A DNA stretch of 16,188 bases from Ignavibacteriaceae bacterium (GCA_022865965.1 JALHTS010000459.1:1-16188); one strand, 5' to 3'; shown: positions 1-9,155, counted from the stretch's first letter. Numbers and translations: made by a program. The notes: a model not told the origin generated them from the letters alone.

Positions 1-218
1 CGTGCAATCTCTGTTTTTCCTACTCCGGTTGGACCAATAAGTATAATATTATTCGGCATAATTTCTTCACGAAGAATATCGGAAATTTGCTGTCGTCTCC
101 ATCTGTTACGAAGTGCAATAGCCACAGCACGTTTTGCATCCGTTTGCCCGATTATATAATTATCAAGCTCTTTAACTATTTGTGTAGGTGTTAAATTTTT
201 CATTAATAACTTTTTCAT
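1..218 (-). CDS. hslU: HslU, ATPase subunit of the HslUV protease (N-terminal part, runs off the left edge)
   Basis: Only the first 72 codons are in the window. HslU is the hexameric AAA+ unfoldase that feeds proteins into the HslV peptidase in the cytoplasm. The translated start shows the family N-terminus: the segment [20 protein letters not shown] (residues 18-37), RNRWRRQQ (37-44), and the Walker A motif GPTGVGKT (62-69). I chose ATG at 218 because AAAGGAAAGAG lies at Shine-Dalgarno distance before it. An in-frame ATG five codons later (203) is possible and closer to the usual HslU length. It lies 49 bases downstream of hslV, the usual partner, and is probably cotranscribed with it. Walker B, the sensor motifs and the pore loop are outside the window. 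Confidence 0.93.
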   Translation of the reverse strand, partial: MKKLLMKNLTPTQIVKELDNYIIGQTDAKRAVAIALRNRWRRQQISDILREEIMPNNIILIGPTGVGKTEIA

Positions 219-267
219 TTAATCTCTTTCCTTTAGTAAGGAACAAACTAAAGTTTGCTCAACAGTT

Positions 268-804
268 TTACTCTATGACTTCCACATTTATTTTATCATT
301 TGTATAAATACAAATATCAGATGCTGTTTTCAATGCCTCAGCAACCATCTCTTTTGCAGAAAGTTTGCTGTGTTTCATTAACATTTTGGCTGCAGCAAGT
401 GCATACATTCCGCCGGAACCGATTGCCACAATTTTATCATCGGGTTCAATTACATCGCCATTTCCGGAAACGACAAGAGCAACATCATTAGAAATTACTG
501 CTAGCATTGCTTCGAGACGTCTTAGATATTTATCCGTGCGCCATTCCTTGGCAAGTTCAACTGCAGCACGATTAACATTTCCGCGATATTGCTGAAGTTT
601 ATCTTCAAATCTTTCCATTAGCGTAAAAGCATCGGCGGAAGCACCGGCGAATCCACATAATACTTTTCCATCGGCAATCTTTCTTATTTTCATCGCATTG
701 TGTTTCATAATAGTGTTTCCAATAGAAACCTGCCCATCACCGCCTAATGCAGCTTGTCCGTTATGAACCATACCGATAATTGTTGTTGCTTTAAATTGTT
801 CCAT
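268..804 (-). CDS. hslV: HslV, threonine peptidase subunit of the HslUV protease
   Basis: This is the proteasome-related peptidase that forms a double hexamer capped by HslU. At 178 residues it has the normal length. A short propeptide (MEQFKA) precedes Thr7, which by alignment to the family is the N-terminal nucleophile after processing. In mature numbering, Asp23 and Lys39 correspond to the conserved Asp17 and Lys33. Other family signatures are [11 protein letters not shown] (21-31), [23 protein letters not shown] and IGSGG. The ATG is preceded by AAGGAA at good spacing. It overlaps the stop of the upstream methyltransferase-like gene by one base (TAATG), which suggests translational coupling, and is followed by hslU. 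Nothing looks damaged. The identification is secure. Confidence 0.97.
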   Translation of the reverse strand: MEQFKATTIIGMVHNGQAALGGDGQVSIGNTIMKHNAMKIRKIADGKVLCGFAGASADAFTLMERFEDKLQQYRGNVNRAAVELAKEWRTDKYLRRLEAMLAVISNDVALVVSGNGDVIEPDDKIVAIGSGGMYALAAAKMLMKHSKLSAKEMVAEALKTASDICIYTNDKINVEVIE

Positions 805-1460
805 TATAATTCCTTGTTAAATTTTAATTCCGATTTTCCTGAAAATATTCTGACTGGAAAAATTCTTGAAACTCTTTTCTGATATTTAATATAATCATCA
901 CCAAAAACTTTTACTAATTTCTTTTCTTCATACACAGAGCCGATATAAAAATAGGCGACAAAGCTTACAAACATTGTGAGATAAAACAAGTTCATTTCTG
1001 CTCTGAATAAAAGGAAAAGAATTGAAAATAAATAAACAGGGTGACGAGAAAATTTATACGGTCCTTCTATTCTGAAGGTCATTTTTTCATCAAGTTCATT
1101 TTCGTCATATTCGTTTTTCAGAAATCTATCAATCTGTGCCAAACCGAGAAATTCTCTAAAGCTAATATACTTAAAGCACCAGAACACTCCGACTAAAGAT
1201 AGTAACTGCAGTCCAAATACAATCAAATCGTAAGGATAATTTAATTCGTAAATTAATAATGAAGGATGAGGACCAAATTCCCAGATGAGATATAATCCAA
1301 TAAATACCAAAATATTATATGTCAATCGGTAAAAGGCAATATACTTTCCGAACTTACTTTTTATAAATGTTTTAAATCGAAATGAAGCAAGCAGTGAATG
1401 TGAATACCCGTATAATCCAAACAAAAGAACAAGAATTAACACATCGGAAAAATAATTCAT
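804..1460 (-). CDS. ICMT/NnrU-like integral membrane methyltransferase
   Basis: A polytopic membrane protein of 218 residues with about five hydrophobic segments. The C-terminal half carries the signature of the isoprenylcysteine carboxyl methyltransferase / phospholipid methyltransferase superfamily: [12 protein letters not shown], then [26 protein letters not shown], which binds S-adenosylmethionine at the membrane face in studied relatives. The N-terminal HSLLAS segment resembles NnrU and methanethiol-methyltransferase (MddA) relatives. The substrate cannot be read from the sequence. I prefer ATG at 1460 over the GTG one codon upstream (1463), because ATG at 1460 overlaps the rpoN stop by one base (TGATG). 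There is no clear Shine-Dalgarno, so translation is probably coupled to rpoN. Its link to rpoN or hslVU function is unknown and may be operon co-location only. Confidence 0.82.
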   Translation of the reverse strand: MNYFSDVLILVLLFGLYGYSHSLLASFRFKTFIKSKFGKYIAFYRLTYNILVFIGLYLIWEFGPHPSLLIYELNYPYDLIVFGLQLLSLVGVFWCFKYISFREFLGLAQIDRFLKNEYDENELDEKMTFRIEGPYKFSRHPVYLFSILFLLFRAEMNLFYLTMFVSFVAYFYIGSVYEEKKLVKVFGDDYIKYQKRVSRIFPVRIFSGKSELKFNKEL

Positions 1461-2929
1461 CACAGAACTTGTTTACGTAACCTGGCTATGGGTAATTTAA
1501 GAAGATCGCGGTATTTAGCAATAGTTCTTCTTGCTACCTGTATACCTTCTTTATTCAATATCTCCGCAAGTTTATCATCACTGTAAGGATTTTGTTTGTC
1601 TTCGCTGTCAATAATTTCTTTTAATCTCTCTCTGATATGTTTGTTAGATACTTCTTCTCCCTGATCTGTCGGCAATCCTTCGCTGAAAAAGTATTTTAAT
1701 TCGTGAATACCCTGCGGACTCTGAACATATTTACCATTAACAACACGACTAATCGTCGAGATATCCATACTTATTATTTCAGCAATGTCTTTATAGATCA
1801 TAGGTTTTAAGAATTTAGGACCCTTATCAAAAAAATGATATTGAGTTTCAAGAATTGCGCGCATAACTTTTACTAATGTTTCCCTCCTTTGCTGAATACA
1901 GGCAATAAACCAACGCGCAGACTCAAATTTTTCGCGAAGAAATTTATAAGTTTCTTTATCTCTCTGATTTTTCTTGATCCGTTTTTTAGAATCAAACATT
2001 TCGAGATAACTTTTATTTATTGTGACCGAAGGCATGCTTTTATCATTCAACGTTATTATCCAGCTATCGTCTAGCTTTTCAATAAGAAAATCCGGAGTAA
2101 TTTGGTTTGTTTCTATAAGATCGATTCTGCCTTCGCCCGGTTTGGGATTCATACTTTGAATCAGTTCAACAGTTTCTTTTAGTGAATCATCAGTCAGATT
2201 CATTTTCTGCTTAATAAAATCAAATCTTCGTTTTGCAAAATCGTCGTAATAATCTTCAAGCATTTTGATTGCCAGGTACTTGTAATACGAATCTGCCTTA
2301 GACTCCTGAAGCTGTACAAGCAAACATTCTTTTAGAGATCGACAGGCAATTCCAACCGGATCAAATTTCTGAATTTTTTTAAGTAATTCTTCTGCTTTGT
2401 CCAGTTCAATTTTAATGTGATCAAACATATCGAGTTCATGAACAATATCCGCAAGGTCACGTTTCAGATAACCATCTTCATCAAAATTACCAAGTATTTC
2501 TTCGCCAAGAATTGCTAAATCTTCATCTAAATTTAACATTCTTAACTGATCAGTGATATAATCTTTTATGCTTCTGCGAGATGGTGCAATGGGAGTATAG
2601 AAATCATCATCATTACTTCTATTAACACGATCCTGATCATAATCATCGTCATTCATATAATCTTCAAGATCAAATTCATCATCGGAATCTTTAACTTCAG
2701 TTTCTTCTTCGCTATCAGAACTTTTTTCAGAATCAGTTTCGGAGTTTCTATCCTTTTCATCCTGCTCAAGAGACATATCCATCTCTTCTTCCAACAGAGG
2801 ATTTATCTCCAATTCGGTTTTAATTCTTTGCTCAAGTGCAAGGTTATTCAACTGCAGAAGTTTCTGATACTGAATCTGCTGTGGTGAAAGTTTCTGCTGC
2901 TGGGATAATCTTTGATTTAGAGATAGCAT
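1460..2929 (-). CDS. rpoN: RNA polymerase sigma-54 factor
   Basis: RpoN directs core RNA polymerase to -24/-12 promoters and needs an AAA+ activator to open DNA. The 489 residues show all parts in order. Glutamine/leucine-rich region I occupies residues 1-50, starting MLSLNQRLSQQQKLSPQQ and ending near NPLLEEE. A very acidic, low-complexity region II follows (about 50-112, mostly D, E and S). The core-binding domain is about 120-310, a helix-turn-helix around 375-400 contains DIAEIISMDISTISRVVNGKY, and the RpoN box ARRTIAKYR is at 466-474 near the C-terminus. It starts one base after the stop of the DUF3109 gene and its own stop overlaps the next gene. The window also contains an NtrC-type activator and two promoters of the type this factor would read, so it is a plausible part of the circuit at 9855-15599. 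Confidence 0.98.
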   Translation of the reverse strand: MLSLNQRLSQQQKLSPQQIQYQKLLQLNNLALEQRIKTELEINPLLEEEMDMSLEQDEKDRNSETDSEKSSDSEEETEVKDSDDEFDLEDYMNDDDYDQDRVNRSNDDDFYTPIAPSRRSIKDYITDQLRMLNLDEDLAILGEEILGNFDEDGYLKRDLADIVHELDMFDHIKIELDKAEELLKKIQKFDPVGIACRSLKECLLVQLQESKADSYYKYLAIKMLEDYYDDFAKRRFDFIKQKMNLTDDSLKETVELIQSMNPKPGEGRIDLIETNQITPDFLIEKLDDSWIITLNDKSMPSVTINKSYLEMFDSKKRIKKNQRDKETYKFLREKFESARWFIACIQQRRETLVKVMRAILETQYHFFDKGPKFLKPMIYKDIAEIISMDISTISRVVNGKYVQSPQGIHELKYFFSEGLPTDQGEEVSNKHIRERLKEIIDSEDKQNPYSDDKLAEILNKEGIQVARRTIAKYRDLLKLPIARLRKQVL

Positions 2930-2930
2930 A

Positions 2931-3500
2931 TTACTTACTCAAACTGTCTTTTAATTGTGAATACCATTTTCCGCCGTATAATCTTGTTAATGATTCTTCG
3001 CAGAATTCTGCGATTGTAATGTTTTCTTGTTTACCTTTTTCAAGAGCCGGTTTACATTCTGAAAATTCTTCGTACCTTAAAACCTCTCCGCCAAATTTTG
3101 ATACTCTTATTGGAAAAAGATGACAGGATATTGGTTTTTGAAAATCAATCTTTCCTTCCAGATAAGCTTTTTCAATTCCGCATTTTGCTGTATCATCATC
3201 AAAATAGACAAAAACACAGGCTTTACGATTCATACTTTTAAGCATATATTCATTATCTACAAGATGATAAAAACCGTTTTTTTCAATTTCATCAACATGC
3301 GATTGCGGTAGATAAGGCTTAATAAGTGGTAAAATCTCTTCAATTTTCTTTATTTCTTCAGGTTTTACCGGTGCACCATAGTCACTTTCCAGGGTGCAAC
3401 AAGCACCCTTGCACTGCGACAAATCACAAACAAAAGGTGTATCGGTAATTTCTGTCCTTACCAAAACCTCATTTATTGTTAAAATTTTACCAAAAAACAT
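2931..3500 (-). CDS. DUF3109 family cysteine-rich protein
   Basis: A 189-residue protein with the DUF3109 pattern, known mainly from Bacteroidota/Chlorobiota relatives and related to the zinc/iron-chelating YkgJ group. Cysteines sit at C25, C30, C34 and C35 (FVCDLSQCKGACC), then C95, C107, C126 (ISCHLFPIR) and one more near residue 151, consistent with a metal- or cluster-binding fold. The function is not established for the family. An upstream in-frame ATG at 3596 would add 32 residues, KRKNRNVNFVCRIFYIYF and onwards, that do not resemble the family and run through AT-rich intergenic DNA. I therefore chose ATG at 3500, which gives the family-like start MFFGKILTINEVLV. The Shine-Dalgarno is weak. 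It heads the rpoN-hslVU gene run and is separated from rpoN by one base. Confidence 0.86.
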   Translation of the reverse strand: MFFGKILTINEVLVRTEITDTPFVCDLSQCKGACCTLESDYGAPVKPEEIKKIEEILPLIKPYLPQSHVDEIEKNGFYHLVDNEYMLKSMNRKACVFVYFDDDTAKCGIEKAYLEGKIDFQKPISCHLFPIRVSKFGGEVLRYEEFSECKPALEKGKQENITIAEFCEESLTRLYGGKWYSQLKDSLSK

Positions 3501-3594
3501 TGGAATAATTTTTGTTAGAATCTTTGCTTTAAAATATATATAAAATATTCTACACACAAAATTTACATTTCTGTTTTTTCTTTTATAAACTTCC

Positions 3595-3628
3595 AACTGT
3601 TTACTAAAATATTAATTTATAAACAGTT
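3595..3628. repeat. Perfect 9-bp inverted repeat in a divergent intergenic region
   Basis: AACTGTTTA at 3595-3603 is matched by its exact reverse complement TAAACAGTT at 3620-3628, with a 16-base AT-only spacer apart from one C. It lies between the divergent DUF3109-rpoN run and the short-chain dehydrogenase gene and ends just before the latter's Shine-Dalgarno. It could be an operator for a dimeric regulator or a leader hairpin. Only the symmetry is seen; the role is inferred. Confidence 0.4.
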
Positions 3629-3632
3629 TTAC

Positions 3633-3638
3633 AGAGGA
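3633..3638 (+). promoter_or_regulatory. Shine-Dalgarno that fixes the TTG start of the dehydrogenase
   Basis: AGAGGA lies six bases before TTG at 3645. No ATG or GTG in frame gives the complete Rossmann fold; the TTG leads directly into the first beta strand (NNKTILITG). The strong ribosome site together with the fold argues for a real TTG start. Confidence 0.6.
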
Positions 3639-3644
3639 ATCTTC

Positions 3645-4409
3645 TTGAATTTAAACAATAAAACCATTTTAATAACTGGAGCATCTTCAGGAATAGGTTA
3701 CGAACTTGCATTACAGTTGTCTGAATATAATTGCAATTTAATTCTTACAGCAAGAAGAAAAGAATTGCTGGATGAACTTTCCAGGAGAATATCTAGTAAA
3801 TGTAAAGTGATTTCTTATCAGTCAGATGTTTCGGATAAAACTTCTGTCAAAAATGTTTATGAAAAAGTAATTGGTGAATTCGGAAAAATCGATATTGCTA
3901 TTCTTAATGCGGGTATTGATCAGAAAACCAGAATTACAAATTTTAACTCCGGGGATGCAGAGATAACAATGGGTGTTAATTTTTTCGGACTTGTTTATTG
4001 GATAGAACTCTTACTGCCAGAATTTATGAGAGAAAAAAGAGGAATGATAGTTGGTGTTACCAGTCTCGCCGATGTTAAAGGATTTCCCGGAAGCGGATAC
4101 TACTGCGCAAGTAAAGCTGCTGCAGGTCATCTTCTCGAGAGCTTAAGAATTGGTCTGAAAAAATACAACGTAAAAGTAATAACTGTTAAACCAGGTTTTG
4201 TTAAAACTCCTATGACAGATAAAAATGAATTTCATATGCCTTTTCTGATAGATGTTGATAAAGCTGTAAAAATAATTATCCGAGGAATAGAAAAAGAAAA
4301 ACGTGTTATTGAATTCCCATTAATGACAAGTTTAAGCACAAAATTATTAAAGTGTATGCCTTATTCCATGTTTGAATTTATATTTTCAAAAGATGTTAAA
4401 AAAAAGTAA
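3645..4409 (+). CDS. Classical short-chain dehydrogenase/reductase (SDR)
   Basis: A 254-residue NAD(P)-dependent oxidoreductase with a full set of SDR motifs: nucleotide-binding TGASSGIG (11-18), the pair of arginines after the second beta strand (TARR, 35-38) that usually favours NADP, NAG (88-90), Asn112, and the catalytic triad Ser140, Tyr153 and Lys157 (YCASK). PGFVKTPM (183-190) covers the cofactor. The C-terminal 40 residues are basic and hydrophobic and may touch the membrane. The substrate cannot be predicted; the overall layout resembles the DltE/YqjQ-type SDR group. The start is TTG, supported by AGAGGA six bases upstream. The gene is transcribed away from the rpoN run and is followed by the large secreted protein gene in the same direction, probably as a separate unit. 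Confidence 0.92.
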   Translation: MNLNNKTILITGASSGIGYELALQLSEYNCNLILTARRKELLDELSRRISSKCKVISYQSDVSDKTSVKNVYEKVIGEFGKIDIAILNAGIDQKTRITNFNSGDAEITMGVNFFGLVYWIELLLPEFMREKRGMIVGVTSLADVKGFPGSGYYCASKAAAGHLLESLRIGLKKYNVKVITVKPGFVKTPMTDKNEFHMPFLIDVDKAVKIIIRGIEKEKRVIEFPLMTSLSTKLLKCMPYSMFEFIFSKDVKKK

Positions 4410-4438
4410 TTATAAGTTAATTAGTTTTTCTTTTTTTT
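4398..4438 (+). terminator. Weak AT-rich hairpin with T-tract after the SDR gene
   Basis: TAATTA (4407-4412) and TAATTA (4418-4423) form a 6-bp stem with a 5-base loop. After a G/G mismatch, an A-run (from 4398) could pair with the T-run at 4425-4438. A long T-tract follows the hairpin, as in an intrinsic terminator. The stem has no G-C pair, so efficiency is doubtful. Confidence 0.35.
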
Positions 4439-4466
4439 ATATTGATAGTATAACAAAATTTTTGAG

Positions 4467-7400
4467 ATGATAATGAAGAAAATTCTTTTAATAATATTTG
4501 TCTGTTCATATTTTATTTTCCCGCAAGCTGATACTACCCTAATATTAAGTGAAATTATGTTTATACCTTCGTCCGGAAATAATGAGTTTATTGAGATTTT
4601 TAACTTAAGTGATACTGAAAGTGTTGATTTGAATGGGTATAAGTTCAAATACTATACAGCCACACTAGATACTTTCACAGACGCAGGTTTTGGAACGGTA
4701 CTTCCACCACGTTCATATGCTATTGTATTTGAGGGCGATTACGATATCGCTACAGGAATATATGCAGGATTAATTCCCTCTAATGCATTAATATTAAAAA
4801 TATCAGATAATATTTTTGGATCACAAGGAATGGCTAATACTGAAATACGTTTTTCATGGCTTTTAACTCCTGCTAACGACACTCTTGATGTTTATACCTA
4901 TTCTCCAAACAATGCTGCTGCAATTTCAGATGAAAAAATTATCCTTAACAAAGATTCATCACAAACTAACTGGGCAAATTCACTTGTAATAAATGGTACG
5001 CCGGGATTTAAAAATTCAGTTTCACTTACTGAGTTTGATCTACAAATGGTTTCACTAAATTTTTTACCCACAGTTTTAATTCAAGACGATGATGTTACCA
5101 TTACAGCACAGGTAAAAAACCGCGGGAGCAATGTAGCGACCAATTACTCAATTGAAATCTATAATGATCTGAATTTTGATTCTATTGCAACGTCAAACGA
5201 ACTTATATATTCTCCGAGCTTTACAAATCTCAATCCAGGTGATTCAATGGAAGTACAAACTTTTCTGTATTCCTTAACTCAGGGTGAATATCAGATAATT
5301 GCTGATGTAATTTTTAATGAGGATGAAAATCCTAATAACAATAAATTAATTAAACAATTTACTGTTTATCCACCCGCCAATAACTATAATGATATTGTGA
5401 TAAATGAAATAATGTATGCACCGCTAACCGGTGAACCCGAGTGGGTGGAACTTTATAATAGAACCACTCAAACAGTTAGTATAAAATACTGGAAGATATC
5501 AGATGCCTCTTCAACAACTACACTTATACCACAAAATATTTTAGAAGATATTATAATTCCGGCAAACTCATTTATTGTAATATCTAAAGACGAGACAATA
5601 TCAAATTTTTATTCGGTTCCATCAACAATATTTGTTGCCAACCTTCCCTATCTTAACAACACAGGTGATGCTGTTGTAATTAAAGATTTAAATGGAATTG
5701 TAATCGATTCTGTTTATTATTTACCGACTTGGGGCGGAAGTGTTGGTGGAAAATCACTAGAAAGGATTTCTGTCGATGATTTAAGTAATAATCCTACAAA
5801 TTGGGGAACATCTTTAAATATCAGCAAGGCAACTCCCGGTAAAATTAATTCCATCACTCCAAAAGAAAACGATCTTACTATTTCAAAATTTTCACCAGCA
5901 CTTCCCTATTCTATTGTTGGAAATGATATTGAGTTAAAAGTTATGATCAAAAATATAGGACTTACTAATTCTGCAAATTTTAATCTTAATTTTTACGGAG
6001 ATGTTAATACTGACTCAATTCCAGAACCATCAGAATTATTAGTTTCACTTCCACAAAACGGAATATTATCCGGCGATAGTTTAGAAGTAATATATTCAAC
6101 GAATCAATTTGATGAAGGAATAAACAATTTTATTGCTTACATAGAAGATACTATTGATGATGATACATCTAATAATATTGCTTTTACAAAAGTAACCGGT
6201 GTTCAGATTAATGAAATTCGAGGTGATATTGTTATCAATGAATTTATGTTTGCCCCAATATCTCCCGAACCTGAATGGATTGAGATTTTTAACCGGAGTG
6301 ATAAAATAATCGATCTAAAAAATTACAGGATAGCAGATAACAATGATACAGTTGTTGTGATCACTCAATCTGTTTGGCTGAATCCTGGTGAATATTACGT
6401 AATTGCATCGGATTCATCAGTCAGAAATTTTTATAATATTCCTTCCGGTATTACATTCAAAACGTTACTCGCACTTAATAATACGGGCGACAAAATAATT
6501 CTTATTGATTCGCTTAACAGGATAATTGACTCACTGGAATATTTTCCTACTTGGGGAGGAAGCAACGGTAATTCACTTGAAAGAATTGATGTTGAGTTAT
6601 CTTCGATTGATTCAACTAACTGGAAAACATCAACTAGTATATTTAAAGCAACTCCCGGTTATATAAATTCGGTAACGAAAAAAGATTTTGATCTGGCTGT
6701 TACAAATATTTTGTTCAATCCGAAATTCCCGTTGAAAGGTGATGATGTTGAAATATCAGCTTTTGTAAAAAACTTAGGAAAAAATTCTGCAACATTTGAT
6801 ATTCAGCTTTTTGAAGATACAAATCTTGACTCAATACCTGATCAACTGTTTAGTCAGTTAAATCAGTTAAACCTGAATGCAGACGATTCAATTGAAATTT
6901 CATTTTCATATTTCATTAATAATCTGCAAGATATCAAGGCTTTCTTTATAAAAGTTCTATTCGATAGTGATCAGGACACTACTAATAACTACTATTACAA
7001 AACTGTTGAACCCGGATTTCCTGCACAATCAATTGTGATAAATGAAATTATGTTTACCCCGCTCGGCGGTGAGCCTGAATGGATAGAACTTTATAACAGA
7101 TCAGAAGAAGCAATTAACCTTTTAGGTTGGAGCGTGAGAGATGTTCTCACAACTCCAGCAACTGCTTTAATCAATTCCGATCTGATAATTCAACCCGGTT
7201 CGTATATTGTTTTAACAAGAGATTCATCGATACTAAATTTTCACAGATTTATTCCTTCATCAATTTTCAAAATAAGTCTTCCTGTTCTTAATAATGATAT
7301 TGACGGAGTGATCCTCAAGGATCAACGCGGGTTAACAATTGATTCTGTTCTCTATAACAGTCAGTGGGGCGGAATAAATGGTTATTCACTGGAAAGAATT

Positions 7401-9155
7401 TCTGTTGATGCACAAAGCACTTTGCCTGTTAACTGGGCTTCATCAATTGACATAGAACAAAGCACTCCCGGAAGAATCAACAGCATTACACCAAAACAAT
7501 TTGACGTAAGAATATCGGGACTAAGATTTGATCCAAGATTTCCTGTGAGCGGCGATGATGTTTTTATTATTGCAGACATTAAAAACAGCGGCACATTTAA
7601 TGCCGATAATTTTATAGTTGAATTTTATATTGATTCTGACTCCAACAATATAATTGATCTTTTGCTAAGCTCAGTTTCGTCAACAAATTTAGATGCAGGT
7701 GATTCAATACAAATTATTTCTTTATCACCAATACTAAATATTCAATCAAAAACTATTGCCGCGGTAAGAGTTATCTTTGAGTCTGATGAAGACACATTAA
7801 ATAATTATTTCGAGAGCACAGTCCAACCGGGAGAAGCACAAAATATTGTTATAATAAATGAAGTAATGTATAATCCTGCTGATGGCGAACCGGAATGGAT
7901 TGAGTTCGTGAATGCATCAGATATGACGATCAATCTTGCAAACTTCTCTGTCAGTGATGTCCTAACAACTCCGACAAAAAGCTTTATTACAACAATAGAT
8001 TTTTTTATAGAGCCTAACGAATATTTTATCATTGCTCGTGATTCAACAATTTATAATTTACATCCCGATATTGAAGCAAAAGTTTTTTATTCAAACTTTG
8101 GAACTTTAGGCAATACATCAGACGGTGTTATTATTTATGATTATCGTGATGGAATTATTGATAGCCTATTATATCATTCAAGCTGGGGAGGAAAGAAGGG
8201 ATATTCACTCGAACGTATTTCTATTAATGGTACTACAAACGACAGCTCAAACTGGTCAACTTCTCTAAATATTAATGGAAGCACACCCGGAAAAGAAAAT
8301 TCATTCTCAGGAATTCCATCCTATCAAAGAAATACGCTTATTATAAATGAGATAATGTTTGATCCGGAAACTGGTAACAGTGAATATATCGAGTTTCTCA
8401 ATCTAAATAATGATTCTGTTAATATCGGGGGATGGAGAATTGAAGATGAGAATTCAAATTTTTATAGATTGAGTGATATCAGTTTTACAATTCCATCACA
8501 ATCCTATTTTATTCTGGCATCAGACTCAACAATTTTAACACGATTTAATCTTTTTGATTACTCATACTTAACAATGGTCGGCACATCAAGTTTGGGTTTA
8601 GTAAACACAGGCGAGCTTATACTATTAAAAGACGTGAAAGGAAATGTAATTGATTCAGTTTTGTACTCTGATAATTGGCACAATAGAAACATAACTATCA
8701 CAAAGGGAAAATCTTTAGAAAGAATTAATCCGCTACTAAATGGAAACGATCCTATGAATTGGAATACAAGTGTTGATTATTCAGGTGGAACACCGGGAAA
8801 AGTGAACAGCATCTTTGCAGAAAACCTGAATAAAGAAAAGAACATTTCTGTTTCACCAAATCCATTCTCGCCGGATAATGACGGCTTTGAAGATTTTACT
8901 ATTATTAATTATAATCTTACTCAAGCAACTGCCCAGGTCCGTGTTAAAATATTCGATAATAAAGGTAGACTTTTAAGAACACTTTTAAATAACGCTCCAA
9001 GCGGGCAAAGCGGTTCAATTATTTTTGATGGACTTGATGATGACGGTCAGGTTTTGCGAATAGGAATTTACATAGTTTTTCTTGAAGCAATGAATGATAA
9101 TGCAGGTGTTGTCGAAACAATGAGAACTGTTGTGGTCGTCGCAAGAAAGTTGTAA
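4467..9155 (+). CDS. Large exported multi-domain protein: six lamin-tail domains, CARDB-like domains, C-terminal FlgD/T9SS-type domain
   Basis: A 1562-residue protein with a Sec signal peptide (MKKILLIIFVCSYFIFPQA). Six lamin-tail domains begin near residues 25, 309, 587, 855, 1127 and 1290, each opening with a variant of IVINEIMYxPxxGEPEWIELYNR; most end with SLERI...NW.TS...TPGKINS. CARDB-like Ig domains follow the first four, near 188, 467, 739 and 1011 (for example DDVTITAQVKNRG). Fifth and sixth lamin-tail domains are adjacent with no Ig domain between. The last ~100 residues (from 1459; VSPNPFSPDNDGFED, then KIFDNKGRLLRTL and DDDGQVLRIGIYIVFL) match FlgD-like Ig or type IX sorting domains. 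I infer a surface-attached or secreted structural protein. No enzyme motif is visible. The ATG at 4473 fits the signal peptide and the upstream GAG slightly better than ATG 4467. Confidence 0.93.
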   Translation: MIMKKILLIIFVCSYFIFPQADTTLILSEIMFIPSSGNNEFIEIFNLSDTESVDLNGYKFKYYTATLDTFTDAGFGTVLPPRSYAIVFEGDYDIATGIYAGLIPSNALILKISDNIFGSQGMANTEIRFSWLLTPANDTLDVYTYSPNNAAAISDEKIILNKDSSQTNWANSLVINGTPGFKNSVSLTEFDLQMVSLNFLPTVLIQDDDVTITAQVKNRGSNVATNYSIEIYNDLNFDSIATSNELIYSPSFTNLNPGDSMEVQTFLYSLTQGEYQIIADVIFNEDENPNNNKLIKQFTVYPPANNYNDIVINEIMYAPLTGEPEWVELYNRTTQTVSIKYWKISDASSTTTLIPQNILEDIIIPANSFIVISKDETISNFYSVPSTIFVANLPYLNNTGDAVVIKDLNGIVIDSVYYLPTWGGSVGGKSLERISVDDLSNNPTNWGTSLNISKATPGKINSITPKENDLTISKFSPALPYSIVGNDIELKVMIKNIGLTNSANFNLNFYGDVNTDSIPEPSELLVSLPQNGILSGDSLEVIYSTNQFDEGINNFIAYIEDTIDDDTSNNIAFTKVTGVQINEIRGDIVINEFMFAPISPEPEWIEIFNRSDKIIDLKNYRIADNNDTVVVITQSVWLNPGEYYVIASDSSVRNFYNIPSGITFKTLLALNNTGDKIILIDSLNRIIDSLEYFPTWGGSNGNSLERIDVELSSIDSTNWKTSTSIFKATPGYINSVTKKDFDLAVTNILFNPKFPLKGDDVEISAFVKNLGKNSATFDIQLFEDTNLDSIPDQLFSQLNQLNLNADDSIEISFSYFINNLQDIKAFFIKVLFDSDQDTTNNYYYKTVEPGFPAQSIVINEIMFTPLGGEPEWIELYNRSEEAINLLGWSVRDVLTTPATALINSDLIIQPGSYIVLTRDSSILNFHRFIPSSIFKISLPVLNNDIDGVILKDQRGLTIDSVLYNSQWGGINGYSLERISVDAQSTLPVNWASSIDIEQSTPGRINSITPKQFDVRISGLRFDPRFPVSGDDVFIIADIKNSGTFNADNFIVEFYIDSDSNNIIDLLLSSVSSTNLDAGDSIQIISLSPILNIQSKTIAAVRVIFESDEDTLNNYFESTVQPGEAQNIVIINEVMYNPADGEPEWIEFVNASDMTINLANFSVSDVLTTPTKSFITTIDFFIEPNEYFIIARDSTIYNLHPDIEAKVFYSNFGTLGNTSDGVIIYDYRDGIIDSLLYHSSWGGKKGYSLERISINGTTNDSSNWSTSLNINGSTPGKENSFSGIPSYQRNTLIINEIMFDPETGNSEYIEFLNLNNDSVNIGGWRIEDENSNFYRLSDISFTIPSQSYFILASDSTILTRFNLFDYSYLTMVGTSSLGLVNTGELILLKDVKGNVIDSVLYSDNWHNRNITITKGKSLERINPLLNGNDPMNWNTSVDYSGGTPGKVNSIFAENLNKEKNISVSPNPFSPDNDGFEDFTIINYNLTQATAQVRVKIFDNKGRLLRTLLNNAPSGQSGSIIFDGLDDDGQVLRIGIYIVFLEAMNDNAGVVETMRTVVVVARKL
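5392..7842 (+). repeat. Three consecutive ~270-residue lamin-tail + CARDB modules
   Basis: Within the large exported protein, lamin-tail openings at about 5392, 6225, 7029 and 7846 are spaced about 833, 804 and 817 bases. They define three full module copies; the preceding first copy (from about 4539) is more divergent. The similarity is clear in protein (INEIMYAP, INEFMFAP, INEIMFTP) but diverged in DNA, which indicates old internal duplication rather than recent tandem repeats. Confidence 0.75.

Noticed and set aside
1745..1759. ACGAC-TAATC-GTCGA, a dyad like the predicted activator sites
   Set aside because: It has a 5-base instead of a 6-base spacer, lies inside rpoN coding DNA for the helix-turn-helix, and has no -24/-12 element nearby.
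3501..3596. 32-residue N-terminal extension of the DUF3109 protein
   Set aside because: The added residues are unlike the family and the extension runs into the AT-rich divergent control region; the ATG at 3500 gives a family-like start.
8581..8605. GGCAC followed by TTTG inside the large exported-protein gene
   Set aside because: The spacing is one base too long for a sigma-54 promoter and no gene starts downstream.
4467..9155. Repetitive DNA considered as a CRISPR or mobile-element array
   Set aside because: The repeats are ~800 bases long, diverged in DNA and conserved as protein modules; there are no short identical repeats with unique spacers and no transposase.
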